Assembly (NCBI GenBank): GCA_020851555.1
Contig: JADZCM010000022.1
Span: forward strand, 84,831 to 148,830
Direction: 5' to 3'
Length of the DNA: 64,000 nt
DNA from: Bryobacterales bacterium
GTDB lineage: Bacteria > Acidobacteriota > Terriglobia > Bryobacterales > Bryobacteraceae
Below the pieces are notes generated by a model. It had not been told where the DNA came from. It saw nothing but the letters and a program-made list of their open reading frames with translations, and did not search any database. Shown here piece after piece: positions 16,972 through 28,127 of the stretch (its first letter is position 1; every line of letters begins with the position of its first letter). The translations under genes and the position numbers were made by a program.

Positions 16972-18116
16972 CCGTGAATCACAGATCATCTCATCTCGTC
17001 TTCTGGCTCCTGGCGCTTTGCCTCCTGAGTTCCCTCGCGGGCTGCCGCAAGAAGGAAACGGAAGCCACCATCACCGGCGACCCGGGCGCCCTGGAGGTCG
17101 CGACACTGGAAGTGCAGGCCCGGCCTTTCGTGGCCACGGTTCCCGTGACGGGGACTTTGGTCTCCAGGGCCACGGTTACAGTCAAGGCCGAAACCACGGG
17201 CCGCCTGCTGAAGTTCATCAAGCAGGAGGGCGACACGGTGACCGCCGGGGAGGCAGTGGCCTGGGTGGACGACGAGAACTACCGGCTGACCGTGCGGCAG
17301 GACCAGACGGCGATTCAGGTTGCGGAGGCGGCGCTGGCCAGAACGCGCGTCGCCGCCGAACATACGACTTCGGAGCTGGAGCGCGCGCGTAACCTGCTCA
17401 AATCCGGAGGGATCACGGACCGGGACTTGAAGTCCGCGGAGGTGGCCCAGCGCGACGCGGCGGCGCAGGTGGCGCTGGCCGAGGCGCAGTTGGCCCAGGC
17501 GCGGGCCGTGCTGGAAGCCGCGGAAAAGAGGCTGCGCGACACTGTAATCCGCGCGCCGATCGGCGGCGTGATCGAACAGCGGTTCGTGAACCCGGGAGCC
17601 TACGTGGAAGCGCCCACGCCGATGTTCACGATCGTGGACAACCAGCGGCTGGAACTGGAAAGCCCGGTGCCGTCGGCGGACCTCGCGCAGGTGCGCCAGG
17701 GACAGCGCGTGACCTTTGAAGTGAACAGCTACCCTGGAACGGTTTTCGAGGGTTCGGTAATCGAGATGAACCCCGCGCTGGACCCGGCCACCCGTTCCGC
17801 CAGGGTGCGGATCGCCGTGAACAACGCGGGCAGCCGGCTCAGAGCCGGGATGTTCGCGCAGGGCCAGGTGCTGACCGGGGTCGAGCAGCGGGCCATCGTC
17901 GTGCCCGCCGCGGCGGTCTACCGCAGCGCCGGCACCGCCAGCGACGCTTACGCATTCGTGGCCGAGAACGGCAAGGCCGTCCGGCGCGCCGTGGACGTGG
18001 GGCGGGAGACCAACGGCCAGTTGGAGATCAGGGGCGGGCTCAAGGCCGGCGACCGACTGATCGCCGAACGAAGGGTCGAACTGGCGGACGGGGTGCACGT
18101 GGCCCCCGGAAAGTAG
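16962..18116 (+). CDS. RND efflux periplasmic adaptor lipoprotein (HlyD/AcrA type)
   Basis: Membrane fusion protein linking the RND pump to TolC. 384 residues, starting at the ATG at 16962. It has a lipoprotein signal with lipobox LAGC (Cys28). A barrel-sandwich half-motif TTGRLLKFIKQEGDTVTAGE and a helical hairpin of ~90 residues follow. The second half-motif is TVIRAPIGGVIEQRFVNPGAYV, followed by a beta-barrel domain. The reading frame is open further upstream, but that part lies inside tolC and is not the start. The RND pump follows after 6 nt. Confidence 0.93.
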   Translation: MGIAVNHRSSHLVFWLLALCLLSSLAGCRKKETEATITGDPGALEVATLEVQARPFVATVPVTGTLVSRATVTVKAETTGRLLKFIKQEGDTVTAGEAVAWVDDENYRLTVRQDQTAIQVAEAALARTRVAAEHTTSELERARNLLKSGGITDRDLKSAEVAQRDAAAQVALAEAQLAQARAVLEAAEKRLRDTVIRAPIGGVIEQRFVNPGAYVEAPTPMFTIVDNQRLELESPVPSADLAQVRQGQRVTFEVNSYPGTVFEGSVIEMNPALDPATRSARVRIAVNNAGSRLRAGMFAQGQVLTGVEQRAIVVPAAAVYRSAGTASDAYAFVAENGKAVRRAVDVGRETNGQLEIRGGLKAGDRLIAERRVELADGVHVAPGK

Positions 18117-18122
18117 GTTGGC

Positions 18123-21100
18123 ATGTTCCTGAGCGACCTTTCCATCAAGCAGCCCGTACTGGCCACGATGCTGACGGTGACGCTGGTGGTCCTGGGGCTG
18201 TACTCTTACCGGGAACTGAGCGTGGACCTGATGCCCAACGTGGAACTCCCGGTCCTGACGGTGCAGACCGCCTACCCCGGCGCGGCGCCCGAGACCGTGG
18301 AACGCGAGGTGACCAAGCGCATCGAGGAAGCCGTCAACACGATCCCCGGCGTGCGGCACATCGCGTCGACGACCACCGAAGGGCTGTCGATGGTCGTGGT
18401 CGAGTTCCGCCTGGGGGTGAGCATCACCACCGCCCAGCAGGATGCTCAGTCGAAGATCAACGCGATCCGGGCCGATTTTCCGCGGGACATGGAGGAGCCG
18501 GTTCTTCAGCGCATCGACTTCAGCGCCATGCCGGTCGTGTCGGTGGCGGTCGAGAGCCAGACCGCCGACGTGAAGACCCTTTCGTCGCTGGCGGAGAAGG
18601 TGCTCAAGAAGAGACTGGAGAACGCTCCGGGCGTGGGGCAGGTGAATCTCATCGGCCTGGCCCGGCGCGAGATTCAGGTGCTCGTGGACCGGGAGAAGCT
18701 CAAGGCTTTCGGCCTCACCTACGCCGAGGTGGCGGGGGCGCTTCAGCGCGAGAACCTGGAACTCCCGGCCGGCAAACTGGAACGGGGCGAGAGCGAACCG
18801 CTGGTGCGGATCGCCGGCAAGTTCCAGTCGGTGGACGAGTTCCGGAACCTGATTGTGGCGGTGCGGGGCAGCCGTCCGATCTACCTGCCGGAAGTGGCCC
18901 GAGTGGCCGACTCCATTGAAGAGCGCCGCAGTGCCGCGTTCATCAACGACCGGCCCGCCCTGGTGATGGATGTCATCAAACAGTCCGGCTCGAACACCGT
19001 GGAAGTGGCGGACGCCGTTCAACAGACCGTGCGCGTGCTCAACACGGAACTGCCGCCCCACATCCGGCTGCACGCGGTACGGGACAGCTCTCTCTTTATC
19101 CGGGATTCGGTCGAGGACGTCAAGTTCACCTTGCTGCTGGGCGGCATTCTGACGGTGACGATCGTCTTTCTGTTCCTGAATAGCTGGCGCAGCACGGTGA
19201 TCACGGGACTGGCGCTGCCGGTGTCGGTCATCAGCACGTTCATCATCATGCGCGCTCTGGGCTTCACTCTGAACATCCTCACGCTGATGGGGCTCTCGCT
19301 GGCCATCGGGCTGCTGATCGACGACGCCATCGTGGTGCGCGAGAACATCGTCCGCCATATGCACGGCGGGGTGGACCACTACACGGCGGCGCGGGAGGCC
19401 ACCGCCGAGATCGGCCTGGCGGTCATGGCCACCACTTTCACCATCGTGGCGGTGTTCGTCCCGGTGGCCTTCATGGGCGGCATCATCGGCCGGTTCTTCT
19501 ACCAGTTCGGCATCACCGTGGGCTTCGCCGTCCTCGTCTCCCTGTACGTGAGCTTCACCCTGGACCCGATGCTCTCCTCCCGCTGGTACGACCCCGCCTC
19601 CGACCCGCGGGTTCCGCGCCGGTGGCTGGGGCGCGCGCTGGGCAGGCTGAACGACCGGGTAGACGACCTGCGCGGCGTGCTGGCGGGCGCGCTGGGCTGG
19701 TCGCTCTCCCACCGCTGGGCGGTGGTGCTGGCCGCGGCCGCCGCGATCTCGGCCAGCATTCCGCTGTTCGGCAGGCTCGGCTCGGCCTTCATGCCCAATG
19801 CCGACGAGGGCGAATTCAACGTGACCTACCGCGCGGAGCCGGGCATCAGCATGCAGCGCTCCGAGCAGGTGGCGCAGGCCCTGGTGGCCGAAATTCGCAA
19901 GGATCCAGGTGTAGAGTACACCTATGCCACAGTGGGCGGCACGCAGGGCGAGGGAATCAACGAGGGCAGCATCTACGTCCGGCTGAAGGAGTCCTCCCAG
20001 CGGCGCTACTACCTGGCCATCATGGCGGACACACGGGAGCGGTTGAAACGGTTCCCCTCTTTGCGCACGGCCGTGAGCCTGCCCTCCATGGGCGGCACGG
20101 AGGCGCCCATCCAGCTTGCGCTGCGCGGCGACGACCTGCGCCAATTACGGCGCTATTCGGCCCGGCTCCTGGAGCTCGTGAAGCAGACGCCCGGGGCCGC
20201 CGATGCCGATACCAGCGAGGCGGAGTCGCGCCCTGAGTTCCGGATCAGCCTGGACCGGAACGCGGCGGGCGACCTGGGCCTGGATCTGGGCACCGTGGCG
20301 ACCACCGTCCGCGGGTTGGTGGCGGGTCAGGTCGTCTCGCAGTTCGAGGATGCCGACGGCGACAGCTACGATGTCCGGCTGCGGATTGATCCCGCCCAGC
20401 GCAGCCGCAGCGGCGACCTTCTGGAGCTCGACCTCCCCGGGCGGTCCGGCCGGGCGCTGGTTCCGCTGAGCCAGGTGGCCCGCGTCGAGAGCGGCGCGGC
20501 GCCCTCCAACATCCGCCGCCTCGACCTGATCCGCGAGATCCGCATCTCCGCCAACACGCAAAACCGTTCCCTGGGCGAGGTGATCAACGATATCAAGGCG
20601 CGCGCGGCGGGCCTGAATCTCCCTCCCGGCTACGGCATCCTCTACGCGGGCGAGGCCGAGCGGATGGCGGAGAGTTTCGGCTACGTGCTCCAGTCGCTGA
20701 TTCTGGCGGTCATCCTGATCTACGCCATTCTCGCTTCGCAGTTCCGCAGCTTCGCGCAGCCGCTGGCCATCATGCTCTCCCTGCCGCTGTCGCTGGTGGG
20801 CGTGGCCGGCATGTTGTACCTCGTCAAGGACACGCTGAACATGATGTCCATGATCGGCCTCATCCTGCTGATGGGGCTGGTGACCAAGAACGCCATTCTG
20901 CTGGTGGACTTCACCAACGTGCAGCGGCGCGCCGGCGCGACGCGGCGCGAGGCCCTGATCGAGGCGGCGCGCGTCCGGCTGCGGCCGATCCTCATGACCA
21001 CGCTGGCCATGATCTTCGGGATGCTGCCGCTGGCCCTGGAGATCGGATCGGGCGCCGAGTTCCGCGCGCCCATGGCCCGGGCCGTGATCGGGGGCCTGAT

Positions 21101-21248
21101 CACCTCGACGCTGCTGACCTTGCTCGTGGTGCCCGTGGTCTACACGTTCCTTGACGACCTGGGGATGGTGCTGGCGCGGCTGTGGCGCCGCGGTACGCCG
21201 GTGCACGCCCGGGCCGCCGTGAGCCGCGTCACGAAAACCGCGGATTAG
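18123..21248 (+). CDS. RND multidrug efflux pump, inner membrane component (AcrB/HAE1 type)
   Basis: Proton-driven RND transporter of 1041 residues, the normal length. It has 12 expected membrane segments and two large periplasmic loops. The proton-relay aspartates Asp400-Asp401 are in [13 protein letters not shown] and the partner lysine is in [13 protein letters not shown]. The N-terminus [16 protein letters not shown] and the repeat-specific GxxxDDAI/KNAIL motifs place it in the HAE family for organic substrates rather than the metal family. It completes the TetR-regulated tetR-tolC-adaptor-pump unit. Confidence 0.95.
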   Translation: MFLSDLSIKQPVLATMLTVTLVVLGLYSYRELSVDLMPNVELPVLTVQTAYPGAAPETVEREVTKRIEEAVNTIPGVRHIASTTTEGLSMVVVEFRLGVSITTAQQDAQSKINAIRADFPRDMEEPVLQRIDFSAMPVVSVAVESQTADVKTLSSLAEKVLKKRLENAPGVGQVNLIGLARREIQVLVDREKLKAFGLTYAEVAGALQRENLELPAGKLERGESEPLVRIAGKFQSVDEFRNLIVAVRGSRPIYLPEVARVADSIEERRSAAFINDRPALVMDVIKQSGSNTVEVADAVQQTVRVLNTELPPHIRLHAVRDSSLFIRDSVEDVKFTLLLGGILTVTIVFLFLNSWRSTVITGLALPVSVISTFIIMRALGFTLNILTLMGLSLAIGLLIDDAIVVRENIVRHMHGGVDHYTAAREATAEIGLAVMATTFTIVAVFVPVAFMGGIIGRFFYQFGITVGFAVLVSLYVSFTLDPMLSSRWYDPASDPRVPRRWLGRALGRLNDRVDDLRGVLAGALGWSLSHRWAVVLAAAAAISASIPLFGRLGSAFMPNADEGEFNVTYRAEPGISMQRSEQVAQALVAEIRKDPGVEYTYATVGGTQGEGINEGSIYVRLKESSQRRYYLAIMADTRERLKRFPSLRTAVSLPSMGGTEAPIQLALRGDDLRQLRRYSARLLELVKQTPGAADADTSEAESRPEFRISLDRNAAGDLGLDLGTVATTVRGLVAGQVVSQFEDADGDSYDVRLRIDPAQRSRSGDLLELDLPGRSGRALVPLSQVARVESGAAPSNIRRLDLIREIRISANTQNRSLGEVINDIKARAAGLNLPPGYGILYAGEAERMAESFGYVLQSLILAVILIYAILASQFRSFAQPLAIMLSLPLSLVGVAGMLYLVKDTLNMMSMIGLILLMGLVTKNAILLVDFTNVQRRAGATRREALIEAARVRLRPILMTTLAMIFGMLPLALEIGSGAEFRAPMARAVIGGLITSTLLTLLVVPVVYTFLDDLGMVLARLWRRGTPVHARAAVSRVTKTAD

Positions 21249-21257
21249 GCCCGCGGC

Positions 21258-22514
21258 TTACCAGCGGAGGGGCTCCACCTTGCGCACGACCAGCCAGTAC
21301 GAGAGCGCGCCCGCCAACGCCACCAGGCTCGCCGAAACGAAGACCATGAAGAAGGAGCCGGTCTTCGTGACGATCAGGCCCGCGATGTAGGGGCTGGTAA
21401 TCCCCGCGATGTTGCCGAAGGCGTTCTGAAGCCCGGTCCACTTGCCCGCCGCCGCCCGGCCGGCGAGCGTCTGCGTGACCGCCCAGAGGTTGGAGGAGGC
21501 CACGCCGAGCGACAGGCAGGCAGCGATCATCAGCGCCATCGACAGGACCTGGTTCTGGATCAAGTAGGCCGGAATCATGAGGGAGTTCATCGTCAGGCCC
21601 GCGCCGAGACAGGCCAGCCGCACCTTGGTCGGGCTGCCGCCGCGCTGGATAAGACGGTCGGAAAGCCAGCCGAACGTGAGGCTGGTTCCCGCCACCGCCC
21701 AGAAGGGCAACGATCCGTACCAAGCCACCATGGTCGTGGAGTAGTGCCGCTCCGCCTTGAGATAGGATGGCAGCCAGCTCAGGATGAAATACCAGGAGTA
21801 ATTCAGGCAGAAAAGCCCGAAGAACGTTCCCCACGCCTCGCGTCTCCGCAGGACCTGCAACAGGCCGGGTCCTTCCTCCACCTGCGCGGCGCTCTTGCGC
21901 TCCGCCGCCCCGAAGCGCGCGGCGTACCAGAGCCAGGGCGCGAGCCAGAACAATCCCACCACGCCGATGGAGATGAAGATCATGCGCCAGCCGTAATGGG
22001 CCGCGATCAGTCCGCCCACCACCACGCCGATGGCCGGGCCCATGCGCGAGCCGGCATCAATCAACGAATTCGCCCGGCCCCGCTCGTGCTCGGCGAACCG
22101 CCCGGCGATGATCTTGGAGTAGGCGGGATAGGCGCCCGCCTCGCCCACGCCGAGCACCAGGCGCCAGGCCAGCATGCCGGCGAAGCCGTTCACCAGCCCC
22201 ATTCCGATCGTGGCCGCCGACCAGAGGATGAAACCCACCGTGAAGACCACATAGACGCTGTACCTGTCGATCAACCACCCGGCCACGATCTGGAACGAGG
22301 CATAGGTGACGAAGAACATGGAGAACAGCAGCCCCAGCGATTCTTCCGTGAGCTTGAGGTCGACCCGCAGGGCGGGAGCGGCCGCCGCCACTCCAAGGTT
22401 GCCGCGGTCTATGTAGTTGATGCAGATGGAGGCGACCAGCAGCGCCAGCAACAGGGCCCGGCCCCGGTGCGCGGCGTCCCCGGCCGCACTATTGGTGGAA
22501 GCGGGTAAGGTCAT
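21258..22514 (-). CDS. MFS transporter, anion:cation symporter (ACS)-like
   Basis: 12-TM major facilitator of 418 residues. Its opening SICINYIDRGNLGVAAPAL-like segment, the GVGEAGAYPAYSKIIAGRF segment and the loop motif NSLIDAGSRMGPAIG match ACS-family carriers of hexuronates, tartrate or vitamins. It begins 8 nt after the end of the preceding hypothetical gene and is the last gene of the valS-nadC-birA-coaX run. That context suggests an organic-acid cofactor precursor (biotin, pantothenate or nicotinate) as substrate. The substrate is inference only. Confidence 0.88.
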   Translation of the reverse strand: MTLPASTNSAAGDAAHRGRALLLALLVASICINYIDRGNLGVAAAAPALRVDLKLTEESLGLLFSMFFVTYASFQIVAGWLIDRYSVYVVFTVGFILWSAATIGMGLVNGFAGMLAWRLVLGVGEAGAYPAYSKIIAGRFAEHERGRANSLIDAGSRMGPAIGVVVGGLIAAHYGWRMIFISIGVVGLFWLAPWLWYAARFGAAERKSAAQVEEGPGLLQVLRRREAWGTFFGLFCLNYSWYFILSWLPSYLKAERHYSTTMVAWYGSLPFWAVAGTSLTFGWLSDRLIQRGGSPTKVRLACLGAGLTMNSLMIPAYLIQNQVLSMALMIAACLSLGVASSNLWAVTQTLAGRAAAGKWTGLQNAFGNIAGITSPYIAGLIVTKTGSFFMVFVSASLVALAGALSYWLVVRKVEPLRW

Positions 22515-22522
22515 GGTTCGTC

Positions 22523-23218
22523 TCAGCGCAGGTAGAACAAGCTTAGTCTGGGGAGCGAGGCGGATTCAAGCAACCGCCGTTCCAGGTATTGGCCCTCCAG
22601 CATCGACAGTTGCGCCGCGGTCATTTTGCCGCGGTAGGGACGGAGTTCCAGGTCGAGCGACCGGCGGGCCGCCAGCAGTTCCTCCTCGCTCTGGCGGCTG
22701 CGGGCGATCGCGATCATCTTGTCCTCGAGCGCGGCCAGCCGCCGCTCGGTGTCCTCAAGATCCTGGTACCGGCTTTCGGCCTCGGACATGATCGCCTCCA
22801 GAGCGGCCGCGATTCCGGCATAAGCGGAGTCCCCGGTGGCGCGCAATTCACCGGCGCACTTCGCCAGAAACGAACGGAACTCCTCCAGCTCAAAAGGCGC
22901 CGGAGCCGATGCGCGGGGCGTGGAGGGAGCCGCTCCGGCCATGGCCTGCGCCGCTGCCAGCACTTCCTGGGCGCAGTAGGCCAGCGAGTTCACCTGCCTG
23001 ACTTTGGATTTGCGGCTGCGCCACTTTTCGAACGCCGCGTCAATGCCGCGCAGCACGGCCACGAGCGGGACCCCGGAGTCCTTCCACGTCTCGATCAGCG
23101 CCCAGTCCAGCGGCGATAGCAGGAAAAGCGATGTGCCGCGGGCCTGCTGAAAGTGCTCCTCCACTTCCGTGAAGTAGTTGAAGTAATTGAACTGCCAGTT
23201 CTCCTCGGGGTCGCTCAC
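22523..23218 (-). CDS. Conserved-looking cytoplasmic protein of unknown function
   Basis: 231 residues from a GTG at 23218 that overlaps the coaX stop (GTGA). It has no signal peptide and is mostly helical. The N-terminal half (NYFNYFTEVEEHF ... LSPLDWALIETWKDSG) contains aromatic clusters and a segment (GIDAAFEKWRSRKSK) that resembles replication-initiator-like wedge helices. The second half (from ~110) is a long charged helix-rich region ending in LESASLPRLSLFYLR. The coaX frame read-through upstream is not coding. Its operon with cofactor genes gives no clear role. Confidence 0.65.
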   Translation of the reverse strand: MSDPEENWQFNYFNYFTEVEEHFQQARGTSLFLLSPLDWALIETWKDSGVPLVAVLRGIDAAFEKWRSRKSKVRQVNSLAYCAQEVLAAAQAMAGAAPSTPRASAPAPFELEEFRSFLAKCAGELRATGDSAYAGIAAALEAIMSEAESRYQDLEDTERRLAALEDKMIAIARSRQSEEELLAARRSLDLELRPYRGKMTAAQLSMLEGQYLERRLLESASLPRLSLFYLR

Positions 23219-23985
23219 GGCTTGCGATTCCGTTCCCAGATCAGGCGCAGGCCTTCCAGCGTCAGGTCCTCGTCCACTTCCTTCAGGTAGCGGGAGGCGC
23301 GTGCAATCAGGTGGGCCGAGCCTCCGGTGGCGACGGAGCGCGTCCCGGGCCCCAACTCCGCGATCATTCGCTCCAGGATCCCGTCGATCAATCCCACCGC
23401 GCCGTAATACAGGCCCGATTGGATGCTGCCAACCGTGTTGGTGCCGATCAGCCGTTCCGGTTCGCGGAACTCCACCATGGGAAGCCGGGCGGTCTTGGCG
23501 AAGAGGGCCTTGATGGCGATGCTGATGCCGGGGGCGATCAGTCCGCCCAGGTAGCAGCCGGAGGCCGACACCGCGTCGAAGGTGATCGCAGTTCCCAGAT
23601 CCACGATCACGCACGGGCCGCCGTACCTGGTGTAGGCCGCCACGCTGTTCACGATCCGGTCGGCGCCCACTTCCGCGGGGATATCGTAGCCGATCTGGAG
23701 GCCCGTGCCGGTGGCGGGCGTAACGAAGAGCGCCGTCTGCCGGAAGTACTTCTCCGACATCTCCGCCAGGCTTGAGTCGAGCGGCGGCACGACGCTCGAG
23801 ATCACGACGCCGTCCACGCGCTCGAGTTCCAGCGCAGATAGAGAGAAGAGGTTCCTCAACAACACGCCCCATTCGTCCGCGGTCTGGTCCAGCACCGTGC
23901 GCAGGCGCCACCGGCCCGCCAGGCTGCGGTTCTCGAACGCGCCGATGGTGATATTGCTATTGCCCGCGTCCAATGCCAGTAACAT
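23215..23985 (-). CDS. coaX: Type III pantothenate kinase
   Basis: CoaX phosphorylates pantothenate, the first step of coenzyme A synthesis, without feedback by CoA. The 256 residues show the ASKHA-fold N-terminal phosphate loop LLALDAGNSNITIGAF and the segment PAEVGADRIVNSVAAYTRYGG. CVIVDLGTAITFDAVS carries the catalytic Asp, and YLGGLIAPGI follows. It overlaps the end of birA by 29 nt and the next gene by 4 nt, so translation is tightly coupled. Confidence 0.96.
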   Translation of the reverse strand: MLLALDAGNSNITIGAFENRSLAGRWRLRTVLDQTADEWGVLLRNLFSLSALELERVDGVVISSVVPPLDSSLAEMSEKYFRQTALFVTPATGTGLQIGYDIPAEVGADRIVNSVAAYTRYGGPCVIVDLGTAITFDAVSASGCYLGGLIAPGISIAIKALFAKTARLPMVEFREPERLIGTNTVGSIQSGLYYGAVGLIDGILERMIAELGPGTRSVATGGSAHLIARASRYLKEVDEDLTLEGLRLIWERNRKP

Positions 23986-24571
23986 GGCGTTCTCCTTGTC
24001 CCGCCGTCCGGGCGTGCCCGGCGGCGATGCGGCTGTCGATTGCCTCCAGCAGGCTCACCAGCAGATCCTCCCGCGAATGCTCCTTGCCGGAAACCAGCCG
24101 GAGCGAGGTGGCTGCCGGCTCCAGATCCGCCGGAAAAGCGGTGTGATTCACGTTGATGCCGATGCCCGCGACCACGCCCGCGGCCGTCCGCTGCACCAGG
24201 ATGCCGGCGCACTTCCGTCCCGCCGCCAGCAGGTCGTTGGGCCATTTCAGCTCGCAGGACACTCCGGTGGTGCGCCGGATCGCCTCGCGCGCGGCCAGAC
24301 CCAACGACAAGGTGAGCCCGGCCAGCGATTCCGCCGGCATCTCCCTGCCGAGGAAGACCGACAAGTAGAGCCCGCTGGTCTTCTCCGAGTGCCAGCGCCT
24401 CCCGTGGCGTCCCTGCCCGGCGGTCTGCTCCTCGGCCACCACCACGGTTCCCGGAGCGCAGCCCCCGGCGGCCAGCCGCGCCGCGTCCGTCATGGTGGAA
24501 ACCGTGGACTCCAGCCATTCGATGCGCCGCCCCGGCAGGCGCGCGCGGAGCCGGCCGGCGTCAAGCGTCAT
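23957..24571 (-). CDS. birA: Biotin--[acetyl-CoA-carboxylase] ligase, catalytic domain only
   Basis: Biotin protein ligase that activates biotin to biotinyl-AMP and attaches it to BCCP. At 204 residues it is short. It has the catalytic motifs GQGRHGRRW (the GRGRxGRxW loop), ELKWPNDLL and KCAGILVQ plus GIGINVNH. It lacks the N-terminal helix-turn-helix of E. coli BirA and most of the C-terminal SH3-like domain. It therefore should not be a repressor. It starts 2 nt after nadC and overlaps coaX. Confidence 0.93.
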   Translation of the reverse strand: MTLDAGRLRARLPGRRIEWLESTVSTMTDAARLAAGGCAPGTVVVAEEQTAGQGRHGRRWHSEKTSGLYLSVFLGREMPAESLAGLTLSLGLAAREAIRRTTGVSCELKWPNDLLAAGRKCAGILVQRTAAGVVAGIGINVNHTAFPADLEPAATSLRLVSGKEHSREDLLVSLLEAIDSRIAAGHARTAGQGERHVTGIGRGQ

Positions 24572-24573
24572 GG

Positions 24574-25413
24574 TCAGGTGAGGCGCAGCCGGAAGTTGAT
24601 GTCCATGGCGTTGGCGGAGTGGGTGATCGCCCCGCAGGAGACAAAGTCCGCGCCGGTGGCGGCGTACTCACGGATGTTCTCCAGGGTGATGCCGCCGGAC
24701 AGTTCCACCTTGGCGCGGCCATTGATGAAGCGGATGTGGCCGGCGGCCTCCTCGGCCGAGAAATTGTCGAGCAGAATCCACTCGGCCCCGTTGGTCAGCG
24801 CCTCCTCCAATTCGGCGTGGCTATGGACCTCGATCTCCACCGGAAGGCCGGTCCGGTGCGCGCGGTCCAGCGCCGCCTTGACTCCACCCGCGGCGGATAC
24901 GTGGTTGTTCTTGATGAGCACCGCGTCGTACAGGCCCATGCGGTGGCTGGTGATTCCGCCCGCGGCCGCCGCCATCTTCTCGAGCCGCCGCAGGCCCGGA
25001 GTAGTCTTGCGGGTATCCAGCACTTTGCAGCGTGTGCCCGCCACCGCATCGGCGTAGGCCCGGGCAACCGTGGCCACCCCGCTCAGCCGCTGGAGAAAGT
25101 TCAGCGCGACGCGTTCGCACTCGAGCAGCGTCCGGGCTCTTCCCCGCGCCAGGGCGATACGCTCGCCACCCAGAATGCGCGTGCCGCTGGGGGCCGACAG
25201 TCGCACCTCATCCACGCCGCCCCGCATCTGGTAGATGACCGGCAGCAGTTCGGATCCCGCTACCACCAGCTCCTCCCGCGCCTGAAAGCAACCCTCGGCC
25301 ATGAGATCCGGCGGCACGCAGGACTCCGACGTGATGTCGCCCGGTCCGATGTCTTCCTCCAGGGCCCGCCAGAGGGCCTCGTGTATGTCGGGATGGCGGA
25401 CGTCAAAACTCAT
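24574..25413 (-). CDS. nadC: Quinolinate phosphoribosyltransferase
   Basis: NadC converts quinolinate and PRPP to nicotinate mononucleotide in NAD synthesis. The 279 residues include GDITSES near the N-terminus and [17 protein letters not shown]. The conserved [21 protein letters not shown] motif and [15 protein letters not shown] contain the catalytic Arg/Lys/His residues. [11 protein letters not shown], ending in the [13 protein letters not shown] segment, follows. Its ATG overlaps the valS stop by 4 nt. Confidence 0.97.
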   Translation of the reverse strand: MSFDVRHPDIHEALWRALEEDIGPGDITSESCVPPDLMAEGCFQAREELVVAGSELLPVIYQMRGGVDEVRLSAPSGTRILGGERIALARGRARTLLECERVALNFLQRLSGVATVARAYADAVAGTRCKVLDTRKTTPGLRRLEKMAAAAGGITSHRMGLYDAVLIKNNHVSAAGGVKAALDRAHRTGLPVEIEVHSHAELEEALTNGAEWILLDNFSAEEAAGHIRFINGRAKVELSGGITLENIREYAATGADFVSCGAITHSANAMDINFRLRLT

Positions 25414-28049
25414 GCGGGCGGCAGTCCTTCCAGGGCGGCGTGGCTCTTGGCCAGTTGTCCTTCATACTCCGCCAGTTTACGGCGGATCGATTCGGTCACG
25501 TGCGCCGGCGCCCGGCTGACGAACTCAGGGTCCTCCAGTTGCCGGCGGGAGTTGGCGATTACCTTGCCGAGCTGCCCGATCTCCTTCCTCAGGCGCGCGC
25601 GCTGCGCGTCCGCCAGCGCCGCGGGTGAGCGCAAGACCAGGTCGTACTCGGGCGTCGAACGCAGCACGCCTTCCCCGCGGGGCGCGGTCCCGGCCGCTAT
25701 TTCCAGCTTCAAACCCGCCAGTTTCTGGATCACGCCGGCCTGCGCGCGCGCCAGTTCGAGCGCGCCCGTCTGAGAATACAGCATCCCCTGGATCTGCTGT
25801 TTCGGATCCGCTTTCATCTCTGCCCGCAGGTTGCGCGCCGAGGTGACGATCTCCTGCAACAGCGCCATGTCGCGCTCCGCCTCCTCGTCCGTGTGCGAAA
25901 CATCCGGCTGCGGGTAGGCCGCCAGCGCCAGCGACTTCGGCCGCGGCGACGCGCCGTCCAGCCTCTGCCAGAGTTCTTCGGTCAGAAACGGCATCAGCGG
26001 GTGGAGCAGGCGCAGCGAAGCTTCAAAGACGTAGAGCACGTTGCGCCAGTCGTTGGTCGGCCCGGATCTCTCGGTGAAGCGGAGTTTCTTCACCTCCAGG
26101 TACCAATCGCAGAACTCGTGCCACAGGAACTGCCACACCACCTGAGCCGCCTCGTGGTAGCGGTACTTCTCGATGGCCCGGCCGGCCGCCTCCGCCGCGC
26201 GGCTCAGCCTGCTCAGTATCCAGCGGTCTTCGAGCGCCGCGGCCTCGGGCGACTCCGGGACCAGGGGATCGACGCCGGAGCGCTCCATGTTCAGAAACAG
26301 AAAGCGCGCCGCGTTCCAGATCTTATTGGCGAAGGCGCGGGCGCTCGCCATGCGCTCCTCGGTGAGCACGATGTCCGTGCCGGGCGCGGCGCCCAGCAGT
26401 AGCGACATGCGCACGGCGTCGGTGCCGTATTTCTCCGTCACCACCAGCGGATCGATCACGTTGTCGCGCGTCTTGGACATCTTCTGCCGCTCGGCGTCGC
26501 GGACCAGGGCGTGTATGTAGACCTCCCGGAACGGCACGTCGCCCATGAATTCCAGGCCCATCATGATCATCCGCGCCACCCAGAAGAAAAGGATGTCGAA
26601 GCCCGTGATCAGAAGCGAGGTCGGGTAGTAGGTCTTCAGATCCGCGGTTTCGTCCGGCCAGCCCAGCGTCGAAAAGGGCCACAGCGCGGAGCTGAACCAA
26701 GTGTCGAGCACGTCCGGGTCCTGCTCGATCCGCGCCGAACCGCACTGCGCGCAAGAAGCGGGGTCCTCTCGCGCCACCATGACGGCGCCGCACTCCCGGC
26801 AATGCCAGGCTGGAATGCGGTGCCCCCACCAGAGCTGCCGCGAAATGCACCAGTCGCGGATGTTGTACATCCACTCGTAGTAGGTCTTGGTGTAGTTCTC
26901 CGGAGTAACCTTGATGGCGCCGCTCTCAACCACCCGGATGGCGGGCTCCGCCAGCGGCTTGGTCTTGACGAACCACTGGGTGGAGACCAGCGGCTCGACT
27001 ACCGTCCTGCACCGCTGGCACTTGCCGACGGCCAGCGGATACGGCTCGATTTTGGCGAGCAGGCCGAGATCCTCCAGGCCGGCCACCACGCGCCGGCGGG
27101 CCTCGAAGCGATCCAGCCCCGCGTATGCTCCCGCTTCGGCCGTCATCCGGCCGTCTTCGCCGATGACCTTGATGCGCGCCAGTCTGTGGCGCCTGCCCGC
27201 CTCGAAATCGTTGGGATCGTGCGCGGGCGTCACCTTCACCACGCCGGTCGCGAACTTGGGATCCGCGAGCTCGTCGAGGATCACCGGGATCTCCCGGTTC
27301 ATGAGCGGCAGGACCGCGGCCTTGCCGTGGAAGGCGGCGTATCGCTCGTCCTTCGGATGAACCGCCACGGCGGTGTCGCCGAGCATCGTCTCCGGCCGCG
27401 TGGTGGCCACCACCAGGTGGCTCTCCGTCCCCTTGACCGGATAGCGTATGTGCCAGAGGTTGCCCTGCGTCTCCTCGCGGACCGTCTCCAGGTCCGACAG
27501 TGCGGTGTGGCAGTGCGGACACCAGTTCACCATGTATTCGCCGCGGTAGATGAGTCCCTTCTCGTAGAGGCGGACGAAGACCTCGCGCACGGCGCGGGAG
27601 AGGCCGGGGTCCATGGTAAACCGTTCCCGGCTCCAGTCGCAGCTTGCGCCCAGACGGATCATCTGGCGCTTGATGGCGCCGCCGTACTGCTCCTTCCACT
27701 CCCAGACGCGCTTGACGAAGGCGTCCCGGCCGAGTTCGCGCCGGTCGATCCCTTCCTCGGCCAGCTTGCGGGTGACCACCATCTGCGTGGCGATGCCCGC
27801 GTGATCGGTGCCCGGCAGCCACAGCGTCTTCTCGCCTCGCATGCGCCGCCAGCGGATGGTGACGTCGATCTCGGTGTGCTCGAGCATGTGCCCCATGTGC
27901 AAGGAGCCGGTGACGTTGGGCGGCGGGATTACCAGGCAGAAGACCGGCGCCCCGGCTGCTCCTTCGGGCCGGAATACACCCCACTCGATCCAACGCTCGG
28001 CCCAACGCGGCTCGAAGCGCCGGGGCTCGTACACCTTGTCGATTTCCAT
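25410..28049 (-). CDS. valS: Valyl-tRNA synthetase
   Basis: Class Ia aminoacyl-tRNA synthetase of about 880 residues. It shows the HIGH-type motif in [15 protein letters not shown] and the KMSKS-type loop [13 protein letters not shown]. An editing (CP1) domain and a zinc-ribbon-like segment ([21 protein letters not shown]) are also present. A C-terminal coiled coil ends in AYEGQ-like tRNA-contacting helices. The frame has an ATG at 28070, but the ATG at 28049 begins the conserved [21 protein letters not shown] -10-like element lies ~10 nt before it, so the downstream start is preferred. Confidence 0.96.
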   Translation of the reverse strand: MEIDKVYEPRRFEPRWAERWIEWGVFRPEGAAGAPVFCLVIPPPNVTGSLHMGHMLEHTEIDVTIRWRRMRGEKTLWLPGTDHAGIATQMVVTRKLAEEGIDRRELGRDAFVKRVWEWKEQYGGAIKRQMIRLGASCDWSRERFTMDPGLSRAVREVFVRLYEKGLIYRGEYMVNWCPHCHTALSDLETVREETQGNLWHIRYPVKGTESHLVVATTRPETMLGDTAVAVHPKDERYAAFHGKAAVLPLMNREIPVILDELADPKFATGVVKVTPAHDPNDFEAGRRHRLARIKVIGEDGRMTAEAGAYAGLDRFEARRRVVAGLEDLGLLAKIEPYPLAVGKCQRCRTVVEPLVSTQWFVKTKPLAEPAIRVVESGAIKVTPENYTKTYYEWMYNIRDWCISRQLWWGHRIPAWHCRECGAVMVAREDPASCAQCGSARIEQDPDVLDTWFSSALWPFSTLGWPDETADLKTYYPTSLLITGFDILFFWVARMIMMGLEFMGDVPFREVYIHALVRDAERQKMSKTRDNVIDPLVVTEKYGTDAVRMSLLLGAAPGTDIVLTEERMASARAFANKIWNAARFLFLNMERSGVDPLVPESPEAAALEDRWILSRLSRAAEAAGRAIEKYRYHEAAQVVWQFLWHEFCDWYLEVKKLRFTERSGPTNDWRNVLYVFEASLRLLHPLMPFLTEELWQRLDGASPRPKSLALAAYPQPDVSHTDEEAERDMALLQEIVTSARNLRAEMKADPKQQIQGMLYSQTGALELARAQAGVIQKLAGLKLEIAAGTAPRGEGVLRSTPEYDLVLRSPAALADAQRARLRKEIGQLGKVIANSRRQLEDPEFVSRAPAHVTESIRRKLAEYEGQLAKSHAALEGLPPA

Positions 28050-28113
28050 TGGAAAATCCCAATATATCATGGGGTTCCGGGAGCATTCGGCGGGCAGCCA
28101 GAGGACCTTCGGC

Positions 28114-28119
28114 TACAAT
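28114..28119 (+). promoter_or_regulatory. -10 hexamer 8 nt before the aminotransferase ATG
   Basis: GGCTACAAT ends at 28119, and ATG follows at 28128. No Shine-Dalgarno-like sequence fits between them. The same CGGCTACAAT string stands in the same position in front of the SDR gene at 55314. Confidence 0.45.
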
Positions 28120-28127
28120 GAGAGTCT

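Noticed and set aside
16986..20144. 1052-codon minus-strand open frame opposite the RND adaptor and pump
   Set aside because: Antisense frame of the highly conserved pump genes, with composition typical of shadows (His/Arg/Gln-rich).
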